Origin: Microbacteriaceae bacterium X2B
Lineage (GTDB): Bacteria; Actinomycetota; Actinomycetes; Actinomycetales; Microbacteriaceae
Reading direction: 5' to 3'
NCBI GenBank assembly: GCA_005502445.1
Contig: SCPB01000002.1
Coordinates: 62,001 to 126,000, forward strand
Length of the DNA: 64,000 bases
The notes beneath the pieces were generated by a model. It worked only from the letters and a program-made list of their open reading frames with translations, ran no database searches and was not told the origin of the DNA. Both the position numbers and the translations under genes were made by a program. Positions 41,008 to 49,453 of the stretch are shown piece by piece. The stretch's first letter is position 1; each line of letters opens with the position of its first letter.

Positions 41008-42531
41008 ATGACTCCCTCCTCCTCACCCTCCTTCTCGACCGCGACGGGCGGCGACGTGCGCGTGCGCTTCTGCCCCTCGCCGACCGGCACCCCTCACGTC
41101 GGCCTCGTGCGCACGGCGCTGTTCAACTGGGCGTACGCGCGGCACACGGGCGGCACGATGATCTTCCGCATCGAAGACACCGACGCCGCGCGCGACAGCG
41201 AAGAGAGCTACCACCAGCTGCTCGACGCCCTGCGCTGGCTCGGCATCGACTGGGACGAGGGCGTCGAGGTCGGCGGTCCGCACGCCCCCTACCGTCAGTC
41301 TCAGCGCGGCGCGATCTACGCGGCGATCATCGAGAAGCTCACGGATGCCGGCCACCTCTACGAGTCGTACCTCACGCCCGACGAGATCGAGGCCCGCAAT
41401 CTCGCCGCGGGCCGCGACGCGAAGATGGGCTACGACAACAGCGAGCGCGAGCTCACCGAGGCGCAGCGCGCGGCCTACCGCGCCGAAGGGCGCTCGCCGG
41501 CCCTGCGCTTGCGCGTGCCCGACTCGGCCCTGAGCTTCACCGACCTCGTGCGCGGCGAGATCACCTTCCCCGCCGGCAGCTTCGTCGACTTCGTCGTCGT
41601 GCGCCCCAACGGCGCCCCGCTGTACACCTTCGTGAACCCCGTCGACGACGCGCTCATGGGCGTCACGCACGTGCTGCGCGGCGAGGACCTGCTGTCGTCG
41701 ACGCCGCGGCAGATCGCGCTGTACCACGCGCTCATCGACATCGGCGTGGCCGAGGCGATCCCGCAGTTCGGCCATCTGCCCTTCGTCATGGGCGAGGGCA
41801 ACAAGAAGCTCAGCAAGCGCGACCCCGAGTCGAACCTCTTCCACCACCGCGAGCGCGGGTTCATCCCCGAAGGGCTGCTCAACTACCTCTCGCTGCTGGG
41901 CTGGTCGCTCAGCCACGACCGCGACGTGTTCACGATGGACGAGCTCGTCGCCGCCTTCGACGTCGTGAACGTCAACCCCAACCCCGCGCGCTTCGACGTC
42001 AAGAAGGCCGAGGCCATCAACGGCGACCACGTGCGCATGCTGAGCCTCGACGAGTTCGTCGAGCGCAGCATCCCGTACGTCGCCGGGGCGGGGCTCACGC
42101 ACGACAAGCCGAAGCCCGCGCAAGTGGAGCTGCTGCGCGCCGTCGCTCCGCTCGTGCAGGAGCGCGTCGGCCTGCTCGGCGAGGTTCCCGGCATGGTCGG
42201 CTTCCTCTTCGTCGACGACGACGAGCTGGAGATCGAGCCGGATGCCCGTGCCACGCTCGGCGACGACGCCCTCGCGGTGCTCGAGGCGGGCATCGGCGCG
42301 CTCGAGTGGCTCGAGGACTACACGCCCGCCGGCATCGAGCAGGCGCTGCGCGAGGCGCTCATCGACGGCCTCGGGCTCAAGCCGCGGCTCGCCTTCGGCC
42401 CGCTGCGTGTCGCGATCTCGGGCCGCCGGGTGAGCCCGCCGCTGTTCGAGTCGATGGAGCTGCTCGGTCGCGACTCGACCCTCGCGCGCCTGCGCGCGCT
42501 GCGCGCCAGCCTGCAGCCCGCGGCCAGCTGA
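41008..42531 (+). CDS. gltX: Glutamyl-tRNA synthetase
   Basis: 507 aa class Ic synthetase attaching glutamate to tRNA-Glu (and tRNA-Gln in bacteria lacking GlnRS). ATP-site motifs: [18 protein letters not shown] (HIGH variant HVGL) and [11 protein letters not shown] (KMSKS variant). [11 protein letters not shown] is the Glu/tRNA recognition segment. ATG at 41008. Interestingly both tRNA-Gln and tRNA-Glu genes lie within 20 kb downstream. Confidence 0.96.
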   Translation: MTPSSSPSFSTATGGDVRVRFCPSPTGTPHVGLVRTALFNWAYARHTGGTMIFRIEDTDAARDSEESYHQLLDALRWLGIDWDEGVEVGGPHAPYRQSQRGAIYAAIIEKLTDAGHLYESYLTPDEIEARNLAAGRDAKMGYDNSERELTEAQRAAYRAEGRSPALRLRVPDSALSFTDLVRGEITFPAGSFVDFVVVRPNGAPLYTFVNPVDDALMGVTHVLRGEDLLSSTPRQIALYHALIDIGVAEAIPQFGHLPFVMGEGNKKLSKRDPESNLFHHRERGFIPEGLLNYLSLLGWSLSHDRDVFTMDELVAAFDVVNVNPNPARFDVKKAEAINGDHVRMLSLDEFVERSIPYVAGAGLTHDKPKPAQVELLRAVAPLVQERVGLLGEVPGMVGFLFVDDDELEIEPDARATLGDDALAVLEAGIGALEWLEDYTPAGIEQALREALIDGLGLKPRLAFGPLRVAISGRRVSPPLFESMELLGRDSTLARLRALRASLQPAAS

Positions 42532-42570
42532 CGCCGCCCGCCGCGCCCCGGGTTCCGCGCCCCGCCCGGG

Positions 42571-42660
42571 TCGACCAGATGAAGGGAGCAAGACGCTCCG
42601 GGTCGGCGTGTCGCCCGCGACACGCCGCTGTCGAGAAGCCGCCTCCCTTCATTTGGTCGA
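42571..42660. terminator. Nested double hairpin between gltX and a convergent gene
   Basis: Outer arms 42571-42588 and 42643-42660 (TCGACCAGATGAAGGGAG versus its complement) pair over 18 bp with one G-U. Within it, CGGCGTGTCG and CGACACGCCG (42604-42613, 42618-42627) form a 10-bp hairpin. Lies between convergent stops at 42531 and 42704, so it most likely terminates both. Confidence 0.7.
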
Positions 42661-42703
42661 GAGCGACGGGCGGGCGCGGCGTCGAGCCCCCGAGGCGGAA
42701 CAG

Positions 42704-43648
42704 CTAGCGCTTCGCGGCGGCCGGCGGCGCGGGCATGATGCGCACGTCGGCGACCCGTCGTGCTAGCGCGATCTGCGCGGGCGGGCGCAGCAGGACCCAG
42801 GCGACCGCCATGACGGTGGTCGAGAGGGCGAAGACCCCGACCCCGAGCCAGCTCTCGGCGTCGTGCAGCCCCGCATACATCGCGTTCAGGTTGCGGCGCG
42901 CACCCGTCAGCAGCACGAGGCCGGTGTGCACGATCGTGAAGGCGATGAAGTACCACAGCACGAGCGAATGGGTGCGCCGTGCCGCGGCGTCCGAGAGCGG
43001 GCCGCGGGCGCGCATCCACCGCTGCGGCCAGACGGGCGACAGCCGCAGCCCGGTGATGGTCGCGAGGGGGGAGGCGACGAGGACGGTCGCCGCGTAGAAG
43101 AGTTGCTGCAGGCTGTTGTAGCCCGCCCAGCTGTCGTGGCGCGGCCAGTCGAGCGAGAGGTACTGCAGGCCGGCCGAGACCGCGTTCGGCACGACAGCCC
43201 AATCGGTCGGCACGAGCCGCTGCCAGTGGCCGTTGGCGAGCAGCAGCGCGACGTAGACGACACCCGTCGCGAGCCACAGCGAGTCGACGACGAGATGCCA
43301 CCAGGCGTGCAGTCCGAGCCGCGTCGGGTTCCTCGCGGCGAACAGCCCCGTCGTCCGGCGCGTGACGAAGGCCGGCGGGCGCTTCTGCGCGCGCAGGTGC
43401 AGGCCCGAGCTGACGATGAAGAGCAGGAAGAAGGCGCTCAGCCAGTGCGTCCAGCCGAGCCAGGCGGGGAAGCCCTCGGGGGCGCCGGGTGGCGGGTCGT
43501 ACGCGCCGGGGTAGTCGCTGATGAAGGATGCCCCGGCCGGGCTCCCGAGGAACGCCCGCGCCGCGATGATCCCCGCCGCGAGCGCGGCGAGGGCCGCGGC
43601 GACCATGACGAGCACCCCTCGGCGGCGGGAGGCGGTCGGGCGCGGCAC
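42704..43648 (-). CDS. Cytochrome b/b6-domain membrane protein
   Basis: 314 aa with about six membrane helices. Histidines inside helices (WTHWLSAFFLLFIVSSGLHL, LHAWWHLVVDSLWL, HSLVLWYFIAFTIVHTGLVLL) match the b-type cytochrome subunit (NiFe-hydrogenase / formate dehydrogenase gamma / thiosulfate reductase) pattern that binds two haems. No catalytic partner subunit is adjacent, so its electron donor is unknown. Some related proteins work with oxidoreductases of the molybdopterin family encoded elsewhere. Confidence 0.78.
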   Translation of the reverse strand: MPRPTASRRRGVLVMVAAALAALAAGIIAARAFLGSPAGASFISDYPGAYDPPPGAPEGFPAWLGWTHWLSAFFLLFIVSSGLHLRAQKRPPAFVTRRTTGLFAARNPTRLGLHAWWHLVVDSLWLATGVVYVALLLANGHWQRLVPTDWAVVPNAVSAGLQYLSLDWPRHDSWAGYNSLQQLFYAATVLVASPLATITGLRLSPVWPQRWMRARGPLSDAAARRTHSLVLWYFIAFTIVHTGLVLLTGARRNLNAMYAGLHDAESWLGVGVFALSTTVMAVAWVLLRPPAQIALARRVADVRIMPAPPAAAKR

Positions 43649-43732
43649 GTCCTCAACCGTATCGCCCGCTCCACGGGTGGTGGCTGGGGGCGCGGGCGGA
43701 TCGCGCTCGGCCTCCGGGGCTACGCTGGTTCG

Positions 43733-44413
43733 GTGCCCGATTTTCCGTCACGGATCCCCGAATGGGTGCGCTGGATCCCCGCGGTGGTGCTGAGTCTGCT
43801 CATCGTCGCGGTCGTCGCCTTCGCCCTCATCGGCGCTCCGCGGCTCGCGGCCGGGCCGGGCCCGGCCGCGACCGACGAGGTCGACGCACTGAACTTCTCG
43901 GTGTTCACCGACGAGGGGCTCGCGTTCGTCGACGAGCAGCGTATGCCGCGCCTCGACCTGCGCGAGCCGCCGGTCGAGACCGCCCCTCTCGGCCTGCCCG
44001 CCGACGGCGAGCTGACGATCGGGCCGCACCCGCAGGGCCTCGACTACCGGCTCGTGCTGCTCGCCGAGGACGGCGCGGGAGGCGCGCGGTTCACGACGAC
44101 GCAGTTCACGATCGCGACCGAGGCGGGGGCCGTGCGCGAGCTGCGCATCCAGCCCCCGCGCGAGGTCGCCGCCGGAACCTTCCGCGACATCGAGGCGTTC
44201 GCGGTCGAGAGCGCCGAGCGCTTCGGCTACGCGCCGATCGCGAGCGGCACGCTGCTCGAGCTCGTGCTCGCCGCCCAGGCGAGCGGCGAGATCGAGACGC
44301 TCAGCACGGCCGCCGGGATGGCGATCGGGCTGCCCGCGGCGCTCGAGATCGGGTGCGGGGCCGAGGGGTTGTGCGAGGCGGCGATCGTCGTCGCCGTCGA
44401 GGCGGTCGAGTGA
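43733..44413 (+). CDS. Single-pass membrane protein, unknown function
   Basis: 226 aa. GTG start at 43733; one hydrophobic helix at residues 13-34 (WIPAVVLSLLIVAVVAFALI), then an outer domain with beta-rich and Ala/Glu-rich segments and two Cys near the C-terminus (IGCGAEGLCEAA), likely a disulfide. A longer reading frame upstream overlaps the divergent cytochrome gene and is rejected. No family recognised. Confidence 0.65.
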   Translation: MPDFPSRIPEWVRWIPAVVLSLLIVAVVAFALIGAPRLAAGPGPAATDEVDALNFSVFTDEGLAFVDEQRMPRLDLREPPVETAPLGLPADGELTIGPHPQGLDYRLVLLAEDGAGGARFTTTQFTIATEAGAVRELRIQPPREVAAGTFRDIEAFAVESAERFGYAPIASGTLLELVLAAQASGEIETLSTAAGMAIGLPAALEIGCGAEGLCEAAIVVAVEAVE

Positions 44414-44589
44414 GGGCGCGCCGTGGCGCCGACATGCCGCGGCGCCGCCGTGGCGCTGGGGCGAGCGAGGGCGTGCTCGGTGGCACGGCGGCGCGTTCCT
44501 GGCCCTTCACCCGGTAGGGTAAACTCGCATCTCGGCCCGCTCGCGGGTCGCACGGAGTGATCGCCGGGCCCCGGCCCGCGATACCCCGG

Positions 44590-44661
44590 TGGGGTATGGT
44601 GTAATTGGCAACACGGCTGATTCTGGTTCAGTTGTTCTTGGTTCGAGTCCAGGTACCCCAG
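44590..44661 (+). tRNA. tRNA-Gln (anticodon CTG)
   Basis: 72-nt cloverleaf: acceptor TGGGGTA/TACCCCA, D stem GTGT/ACAC, anticodon arm GCTGA-TTCTGGT-TCAGT with CTG, T arm CTTGG-TTCGAGT-CCAGG, discriminator G. No CCA is encoded. The accessory region begins immediately downstream, consistent with a tRNA-associated integration hotspot. Confidence 0.95.
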
Positions 44662-44896
44662 CTGTGAAGTCCGGAGATCCGCGGGAAACCAGAGGTTTCC
44701 GAGACAACCTTCTCAAGGCCGTCCGATCAGGGTCACGTTTTCGGTTCCGCAAACCGATTGCAACGAGCCGCTGACAGGCGGGTGCCCGCATCGCTGCGGC
44801 GAAGCCCGTGTTGGGTCGGGCTGCTGCGTGCAGCTCGTTCGCACCTGCTTGGTATGAACGAGGGCGCCACAGAGGTCCATGCCATGCCATGCCATG

Positions 44897-45017
44897 CCGC
44901 CAGCACCGCCCGAACCGTGTTACGCGCGATCCCGAGCCGCCTCGAGATCTCCTTGATCGGGACCTGCTCGGCCCGATCCAACCGACGAATCTCTGCGCAA
45001 TGCGCCACAGTGATCAC
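44897..45017 (-). pseudogene. IS21-family IstA transposase, N-terminal fragment
   Basis: The first 40 residues (MITVAHCAEIRRLDRAEQVP, then KEISRRLGIARNTVRAVLA) are the typical helix-turn-helix start of IstA, with a GGAGGGTG ribosome site before the ATG. After residue 40 similarity stops at a short tandem run of CATGC (about 44878-44898). Only the left end of the element remains. The flanking bases to 44662 and 45261 contain no other gene that I can support. Confidence 0.7.
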
Positions 45018-45261
45018 CCTCCAGGAGTGCTCGGCTTCCCGAGGCTTCCCGAGGCTGCGGGGTCACTTCTCACGCGTCGTCGGCAGTGCCGGGAGGACCG
45101 AGGTACAGATGCGGTTGGCGCTGCGCGAGATCGACAGCAGACCGGGCGCCTCCGTTGTGCTTGCCCCCCCGCATTGGGGCTTCCGCCGGTCCGCTCGCCC
45201 ACAATAACGTGCAGGAATCGGGATCGTCGTCCGACGGATCGCGGAGACGGGGGACAACTCA

Positions 45262-45807
45262 ATGTTTAGTTGGTTTGTAGGACTTGGGCTTGCAGCGAAG
45301 ATCGGCATCGGCGCGACCGCTGCAGCTACGGCGGCTACGCTCGGCGTGGCCGGGGCAGGTTCTGCGAATGTGCTTCCATCCGTTGCGCAGGAGACGTTCA
45401 ACGCCGTAACTGGCGTGACGCCTCTCGCGGAGGAGGAGGCTGAGCGGCTTGCGGATGCTGCTGCGGATGAGGCCGATCTCGCGGAAGACGAGGCTGAGCG
45501 GCTCGCAGAGCTCGCCGACGAGGAGGCTGAGCACCTCGCGGACCTCGCCGAGGAAGAGGCCGATCTCGCGGAAGACGAGGCTGAGCGGCTTGCGGATGCT
45601 GCTGCCGATGAGGCCGATCTCGCGGAAGACGAGGCTGAGCGGCTCGCAGAGCTCGCCGACGAGGAGGCTGAGCGCCTCGCGGACCTCGCCGAGGAAGAGG
45701 CCGATCTCGCGGAAGACGAGGCTGAGCGGCTTGCGGACCTCGCCGAGGAAGAGGTCGATCGTCCGGAGGACGAAGCCGACGAGCGTGACGGCGAGGACGA
45801 GGACTGA
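45262..45807 (+). CDS. Repetitive Ala/Glu/Asp-rich coiled-coil membrane protein
   Basis: 181 aa. N-terminal hydrophobic segment (GLGLAAKIGIGATAAATAAT), then from residue 55 an almost perfect 47-residue repeat built from 11-residue (EAERLADAAAD) and 7-residue (EADLAED) units; hendecad and heptad periods predict a long acidic coiled coil. A few residues at the end are extremely acidic (DEADERDGEDED). ATG after GGGGGA. Function unknown; it may span the wall or act as a ruler or scaffold. A terminator follows. Confidence 0.7.
   Translation: MFSWFVGLGLAAKIGIGATAAATAATLGVAGAGSANVLPSVAQETFNAVTGVTPLAEEEAERLADAAADEADLAEDEAERLAELADEEAEHLADLAEEEADLAEDEAERLADAAADEADLAEDEAERLAELADEEAERLADLAEEEADLAEDEAERLADLAEEEVDRPEDEADERDGEDED
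45436..45760 (+). repeat. 141-bp tandem repeat inside the coiled-coil gene
   Basis: GAGGCTGAGCGGCTTGCGG at 45436 recurs 141 bp later at 45577, with the intervening sequence nearly unchanged; a third partial unit starts near 45718. The near-identity at DNA level, including third codon positions, points to recent tandem duplication, and copy number probably varies between strains. Confidence 0.85.
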
Positions 45808-45838
45808 TATGTAGGACTTCCTGTCAAGTGGGCAGGGT

Positions 45839-45873
45839 GAAGCGCCGCCGGGCTGGCTGCCGGGCGGCGCTTC
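45839..45873 (+). terminator. Terminator after the coiled-coil gene
   Basis: GAAGCGCCGCC and GGCGGCGCTTC form an 11-bp stem with a 13-nt loop, 31 bp after the stop, followed by TTCGTT. Confidence 0.75.
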
Positions 45874-46174
45874 GTCGTTCGTCCGAGGGGCCTCTCGGGG
45901 GGTGCGGCGTGTCTACTGAGGCGCGGTCAGTCTGATATGCGCGGGTTGGTGACCGCATGACCGTTGTTCCGGCGAGAGCATCCGAGCTTGTCTGAGGTCG
46001 AGCGTGGCCTCGTGCGCAGCTGGACGTCATCGCCCAGCTCAACGACCGCACCGTCACCGAAGAGTTCCGAGTCCTGGGTCGAGACCAGTAAGTCCGACCT
46101 GACGGTGTTCGAGCGTGCCGAGACGGTGAGAGCCGAAATCGACCGCGAGGCCACGATCAAGCAGGGCGCCATCG

Positions 46175-46330
46175 AGGCCATCTCCGGCAGTCGTCGCAGT
46201 AGTAGGCGCGGGCCCCCTGCGTCGGACGCGACGCCTCGTCCTGGTGCTCGATCGCGGCCCGCACAAGCAGCGCCGCGATCCGGTCGCTGTAGCGCGTCTT
46301 GGTGCAACGGGCCACGGCCCGATACATCAT
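46175..46330 (-). pseudogene. Fragment of a small zinc-ribbon-like protein
   Basis: From the ATG at 46330 the frame reads MMYRAVARCTKTRYSDRIA and ends near YYCDDCRRW. A basic start and a C-terminal CxxCxxW are typical of small actinobacterial phage/plasmid proteins in which CRRWH and a further tail follow; here the tail is replaced by unrelated residues. Treated as a truncated gene. The rest of 45874-46437 contains short broken frames on both strands that I cannot assign. Confidence 0.35.
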
Positions 46331-46437
46331 CAAGCCCCGACACTCTGATGTTGACAAGTTCTCGTTGATGCCCCGCGGGTTTCCGAGAGAACCCAGCCGG
46401 GTTCTCGGACACGACATCAGTAAGAGAGGTCGGAGCG

Positions 46438-46524
46438 ATGATCAGAAGTATCGTCATCCCGCACGACACGGCCCACGGACCGTTCCTCGTGGAACTCGCC
46501 GACATCGGCTCGTTCCAAGAAGCG
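46438..46524 (+). pseudogene. 5' fragment of a DUF3846-type gene
   Basis: MIRSIVIPHDTAHGPFLVEL, then ADIGSFQEA, preceded by GAGGTCGGAG, looks like the start of a DUF3846 protein (small, phage and plasmid associated). Similarity ends after about 29 residues, 45 bp before ppx. A remnant left by a deletion or insertion event. Confidence 0.4.
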
Positions 46525-46567
46525 GGCAGGTCGTGGCCGCCCGCCGACACGCGCGTACAGTCGACCC

Positions 46568-47524
46568 ATGCGCCTAGGGGTCATCGACGTCGGCTCGAAC
46601 ACCGTCCATCTGCTCGTCGTCGACGCTCACCCGGGTGCGAGCCCGGTGCCGTATCACTCCGAGCGCTCGACCCTGCGCCTCATGCGCTTCCTCGACGATG
46701 AGGGCGCGATCGTCGAGGAGGGGCAGCGGCTGCTCGTCGATGCGATCGGGCAGGCCGCGCGCACCGTCGCCGAGATCGGCGTCGACGACGTCATCTCGAC
46801 GGCGACCTCCGCGATCCGCGAGGCCCCCAACGGCGAAGAGGTGCTCGCGCGCATCGCCCGCGAGACGGGGGTCGAGCTGCAGGTGCTCTCGGGCGACGAC
46901 GAGGCCCGTATCACGATGCTCGCCGTACGGCGCTGGTTCGGCTGGTCGGCGGGCGAGATCCTGCTGTTCGACATCGGCGGGGGCTCATTCGAGATCGCGC
47001 AGGGCGCCGACGAGTACCCCGACGCGCAGGTGTCGCTGCCGCTCGGCGCGGCCCGCGCCACGGTTAACTTCCTCCGCGACGACCCGCCGCCGCGCGAGGC
47101 CGTCTCGGCGCTCCGCGCGCACGCGCGCAAAGTCTTCACCGACGCCCGGGACTCGCTCTTCGCCGATCGGCCCCGCCCGACGCGGGTCGTGGGCACGTCG
47201 AAGACGATCCGATCACTCGGCCGGCTCGTCGGCGGCCCGGCCGACCCCGACACGGGCGCGCCGGCGCCCGTCCACTACACGGGACTGCGCGAGTGGGAGC
47301 CGACGCTGCGCGAGATGCCCTCGACCGTGCGCCAGTACCTGCCCGGCATCACGCCCGAGCGCGGGCCGCAGATCCTCGCCGGGGCGATCCTGCTGCGCAC
47401 GGCGATGAAGGTCTTCGACGTTCCGACGCTCACCGTGTCGCCGTGGGCGCTGCGAGAGGGGATCGTACTGCGCTACATCGACGGTCTCGACGTGTCACCG
47501 GCGGCTCAGGTGACAGCCGATTAG
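46568..47524 (+). CDS. ppx: Ppx/GppA-family exopolyphosphatase
   Basis: 318 aa of the actin-like ASKHA fold. Phosphate 1 loop GVIDVGSNTVHLLVVDAH, conserved ATSAIREAPNGEEVL, phosphate 2 loop LFDIGGGSFEI and GAARATVNFL are all present. It removes terminal phosphate from polyphosphate (or pppGpp). Length fits the short actinobacterial Ppx. It overlaps by 4 nt, tail to tail, the residual end of an MBL-fold gene (47521-47573), which shows what originally followed it. Confidence 0.92.
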   Translation: MRLGVIDVGSNTVHLLVVDAHPGASPVPYHSERSTLRLMRFLDDEGAIVEEGQRLLVDAIGQAARTVAEIGVDDVISTATSAIREAPNGEEVLARIARETGVELQVLSGDDEARITMLAVRRWFGWSAGEILLFDIGGGSFEIAQGADEYPDAQVSLPLGAARATVNFLRDDPPPREAVSALRAHARKVFTDARDSLFADRPRPTRVVGTSKTIRSLGRLVGGPADPDTGAPAPVHYTGLREWEPTLREMPSTVRQYLPGITPERGPQILAGAILLRTAMKVFDVPTLTVSPWALREGIVLRYIDGLDVSPAAQVTAD

Positions 47525-47573
47525 CCGACGACGAGCGTGTCGCCCGGCCGCAGGGCGACGAACTCGCCGCCGT
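47521..47573 (-). pseudogene. 3' stub of the MBL-fold hydrolase gene
   Basis: 53 bp that on the minus strand encode the last 16 residues of the MBL-fold protein (ending RPGDTLVVG) and a TAA stop. It matches 50967-51019 of the complete copy with two differences. The rest of the gene has been replaced by an abiEii fragment. It marks the original position of this gene next to ppx. Confidence 0.75.
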
Positions 47574-47575
47574 GA

Positions 47576-47952
47576 CGCCGCCCGTCGCCCGACCCGCGAC
47601 ATCGACCTCGCGGCATCCGGGTTCGCCAACGATGTCCCCGGTGTCGAGCGCCGGGTGCGAGCCATCATCGCGCAGGATCTCGGCGACGGACTCACCTTCG
47701 ATCCCGAGTCGATCGCTGGTGAGCCGATCAGGGACGAAGCCGGCTACTCGGGCGTCCGCGTCAAACTCGTGGCGCACCTCGCGTCCGCTCAGCTTGCGCT
47801 GCACGTCGATGTGAACTTCGGCGACCCGATCTGGCCCGCGCCCAGCGAAGCGGAGCTGCCGCTGCTGCTGGGCGGGACGCTGCGGCTGCGCGGCTATCCG
47901 GCCCACATGGTGCTCGCCGAGAAGATCGTGACCGCCATCGACCGTGGCGATC
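47576..47952 (+). pseudogene. Internal fragment of abiEii, near-identical copy
   Basis: 377 bp equal to 50226-50602 of the intact abiEii gene at a constant offset of 2650; the only difference I found is G/A at 47591. The 3' end is cut and the 5' end is joined to GTGACGCCGCCCGT, the first 14 nt of abiEii (50029-50042), through a 10-bp microhomology CGCCGCCCGT. The join puts the body out of frame, so no toxin can be made. Confidence 0.85.
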
Positions 47953-47960
47953 GTTCTTCG

Positions 47961-48017
47961 AATTGACGACCGGTGTGTATATAATTTGACGACTAGAATT
48001 CTCCTAAATTGACGACC
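47961..48017 (+). repeat. Three direct repeats of TTGACGAC at exact 23-bp spacing
   Basis: TTGACGAC starts at 47963, 47986 and 48009, each preceded by AA(T/A). The array ends 11 bp before the GTG of the DUF4143 ATPase. A 23-bp step is about two helical turns, so all copies face one side of the DNA. This looks like a multimeric binding site for a regulator, possibly the ATPase itself. Confidence 0.7.
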
Positions 48018-48027
48018 GGAGCCCACT

Positions 48028-49260
48028 GTGGCCTACATCGACCGCATCGCTGACGGGGAGCTCGACAGTGCCCTTGGACGATCGGGCGCCGTGCTGATCG
48101 AGGGTCCGAAGGCATGCGGAAAGACGGCCACTGCGTCACGCCGTGCAGCGAGCGTGGTCCGGATCGATGTGGACCCGACCGTGCCTGGCCAAGTGGCAGT
48201 CGAGCCGTCGCTGGTCCTCGAGGGGCAGACTCCGCGGTTGCTGGATGAGTGGCAGGTCTACCCGCAGCTGTGGAATGCGGTCCGGCGCGCGGTGGATGAC
48301 CTGCCGGGACGTGGGCACTTCATCTTGACGGGCTCGACGGCACCGAGCGCGGATGCGGTGCGGCACTCGGGTGCCGGACGCTTCGCCCGGTTGCGGATGC
48401 GCACACTGAGCCTCTTCGAACGCGGTGGCTCCGACGGGTCGTCGTCGTTGGGCTCGCTGCTGCGGGGTGACGCCCCACGGGCCGCGGCTGCATCGCTCGG
48501 GTTCGACGGCCTGCTCGCGTGGATCGCGCGCGGCGGGTGGCCTGGATCCGTCGGACTATCGGATGACGACGCGCGCGCCAGCATCGGCGACTACGCCGAC
48601 ACGATCGCAACGGTCGATGTCGACACCGCGGGCAAGGCCCGCGACCCGAGGCGGGTGCGACGACTGATGGTGGCTCTCGCCCGCTCCGTGGCGACCGAGG
48701 TGACCATCTCGACCCTCGCCCGTGACGAGGCCTCTCTCTCCCGAGACGCGGTGCGCGAGTACCTCGACGCCCTGTCGCGTATTTTCGTGATCGAGGACCA
48801 GCCCGCCTGGTCCGCGCACCTCCGCTCTTCGGCCACCCTGCGTCAGGAGCCGAAGCGCCACTTCTGCGATGCCTCGCTCGCGCTGTCACTGGTCGGCGGC
48901 GATGCTGCCGCGCTGCGGAGCAACCTCCGGTATGCCGGTCAGCTGTTCGAGTCGCTGGTCGTCCACGATCTGCGTGTGCTCTCGCAGCCTCTCGGAGGCG
49001 AGGTATTTCACGCACGCGACTCTGCGGGTCGCGAGGTCGATGCGATCGTGCAGCTTCCGGATGGCGCATGGTCGGCATTCGAGGTCAAGCTCGGCGCGGG
49101 CCCGGAGGTCGTCGATGCAGCGGCCATGGCCCTGCAGGCCTTCGCAGCGAACGTGGATCACCCGCACCAGCCCGCGCTGACGGTCATCACCGGAACAGGG
49201 GCTTCCTATCGCCGAGCGGATGGGGTGAACGTCGTTGCGATGAGCACGCTCGCGCCGTGA
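48028..49260 (+). CDS. AAA-type ATPase with DUF4143 C-terminal domain
   Basis: 410 aa. N-terminal P-loop ATPase domain: Walker A LIEGPKACGKTATA (residues 23-36), LLDEWQVYPQLWNAVR (Walker B region), and sensor-like GRGHFILTGSTAP. Residues 205-400 form DUF4143 with a DNA-binding-like middle (LSRDAVREYLDALSRIFVIED) and a PD-(D/E)xK-like pattern, GREVDAIVQLPDG then AFEVKLG. Such ATPases are common, poorly understood, and frequent in defence or mobile regions. GTG start at 48028, only 11 bp after the 23-bp repeat array, with no good ribosome site, so a leaderless message is possible. Confidence 0.85.
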   Translation: MAYIDRIADGELDSALGRSGAVLIEGPKACGKTATASRRAASVVRIDVDPTVPGQVAVEPSLVLEGQTPRLLDEWQVYPQLWNAVRRAVDDLPGRGHFILTGSTAPSADAVRHSGAGRFARLRMRTLSLFERGGSDGSSSLGSLLRGDAPRAAAASLGFDGLLAWIARGGWPGSVGLSDDDARASIGDYADTIATVDVDTAGKARDPRRVRRLMVALARSVATEVTISTLARDEASLSRDAVREYLDALSRIFVIEDQPAWSAHLRSSATLRQEPKRHFCDASLALSLVGGDAAALRSNLRYAGQLFESLVVHDLRVLSQPLGGEVFHARDSAGREVDAIVQLPDGAWSAFEVKLGAGPEVVDAAAMALQAFAANVDHPHQPALTVITGTGASYRRADGVNVVAMSTLAP

Positions 49261-49398
49261 GTCTGCTTCGGCCGTGGTTTCTACGGCGCCCGTCCGGGCA
49301 TTCGGGGTCAGGATGTGCATCACGCGCTGATGCTCCTACGCTGTTGTGGGGCCCCAGCGTCAACGTCACTCTCGCGAACTCGGACGCGGTGCCACTCG

Positions 49399-49427
49399 TT
49401 GACTTCCTAAACGCATACAGGTATCTT
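49399..49427 (+). promoter_or_regulatory. Promoter of the abiE toxin-antitoxin operon
   Basis: TTGACT (49399-49404), 17-bp spacer, TATCTT (49422-49427): near-consensus vegetative promoter. Transcription should begin near 49434, after the ATG at 49430, which rules that ATG out and supports the GTG at 49454 as antitoxin start. Confidence 0.72.
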
Positions 49428-49453
49428 TTATGTGTAAGCAGATAGGAGAAGAC

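Noticed and set aside
44878-44898. Four tandem CATGC units
   Set aside because: Too short for a functional repeat array; sits at the broken end of istA and is likely slippage.
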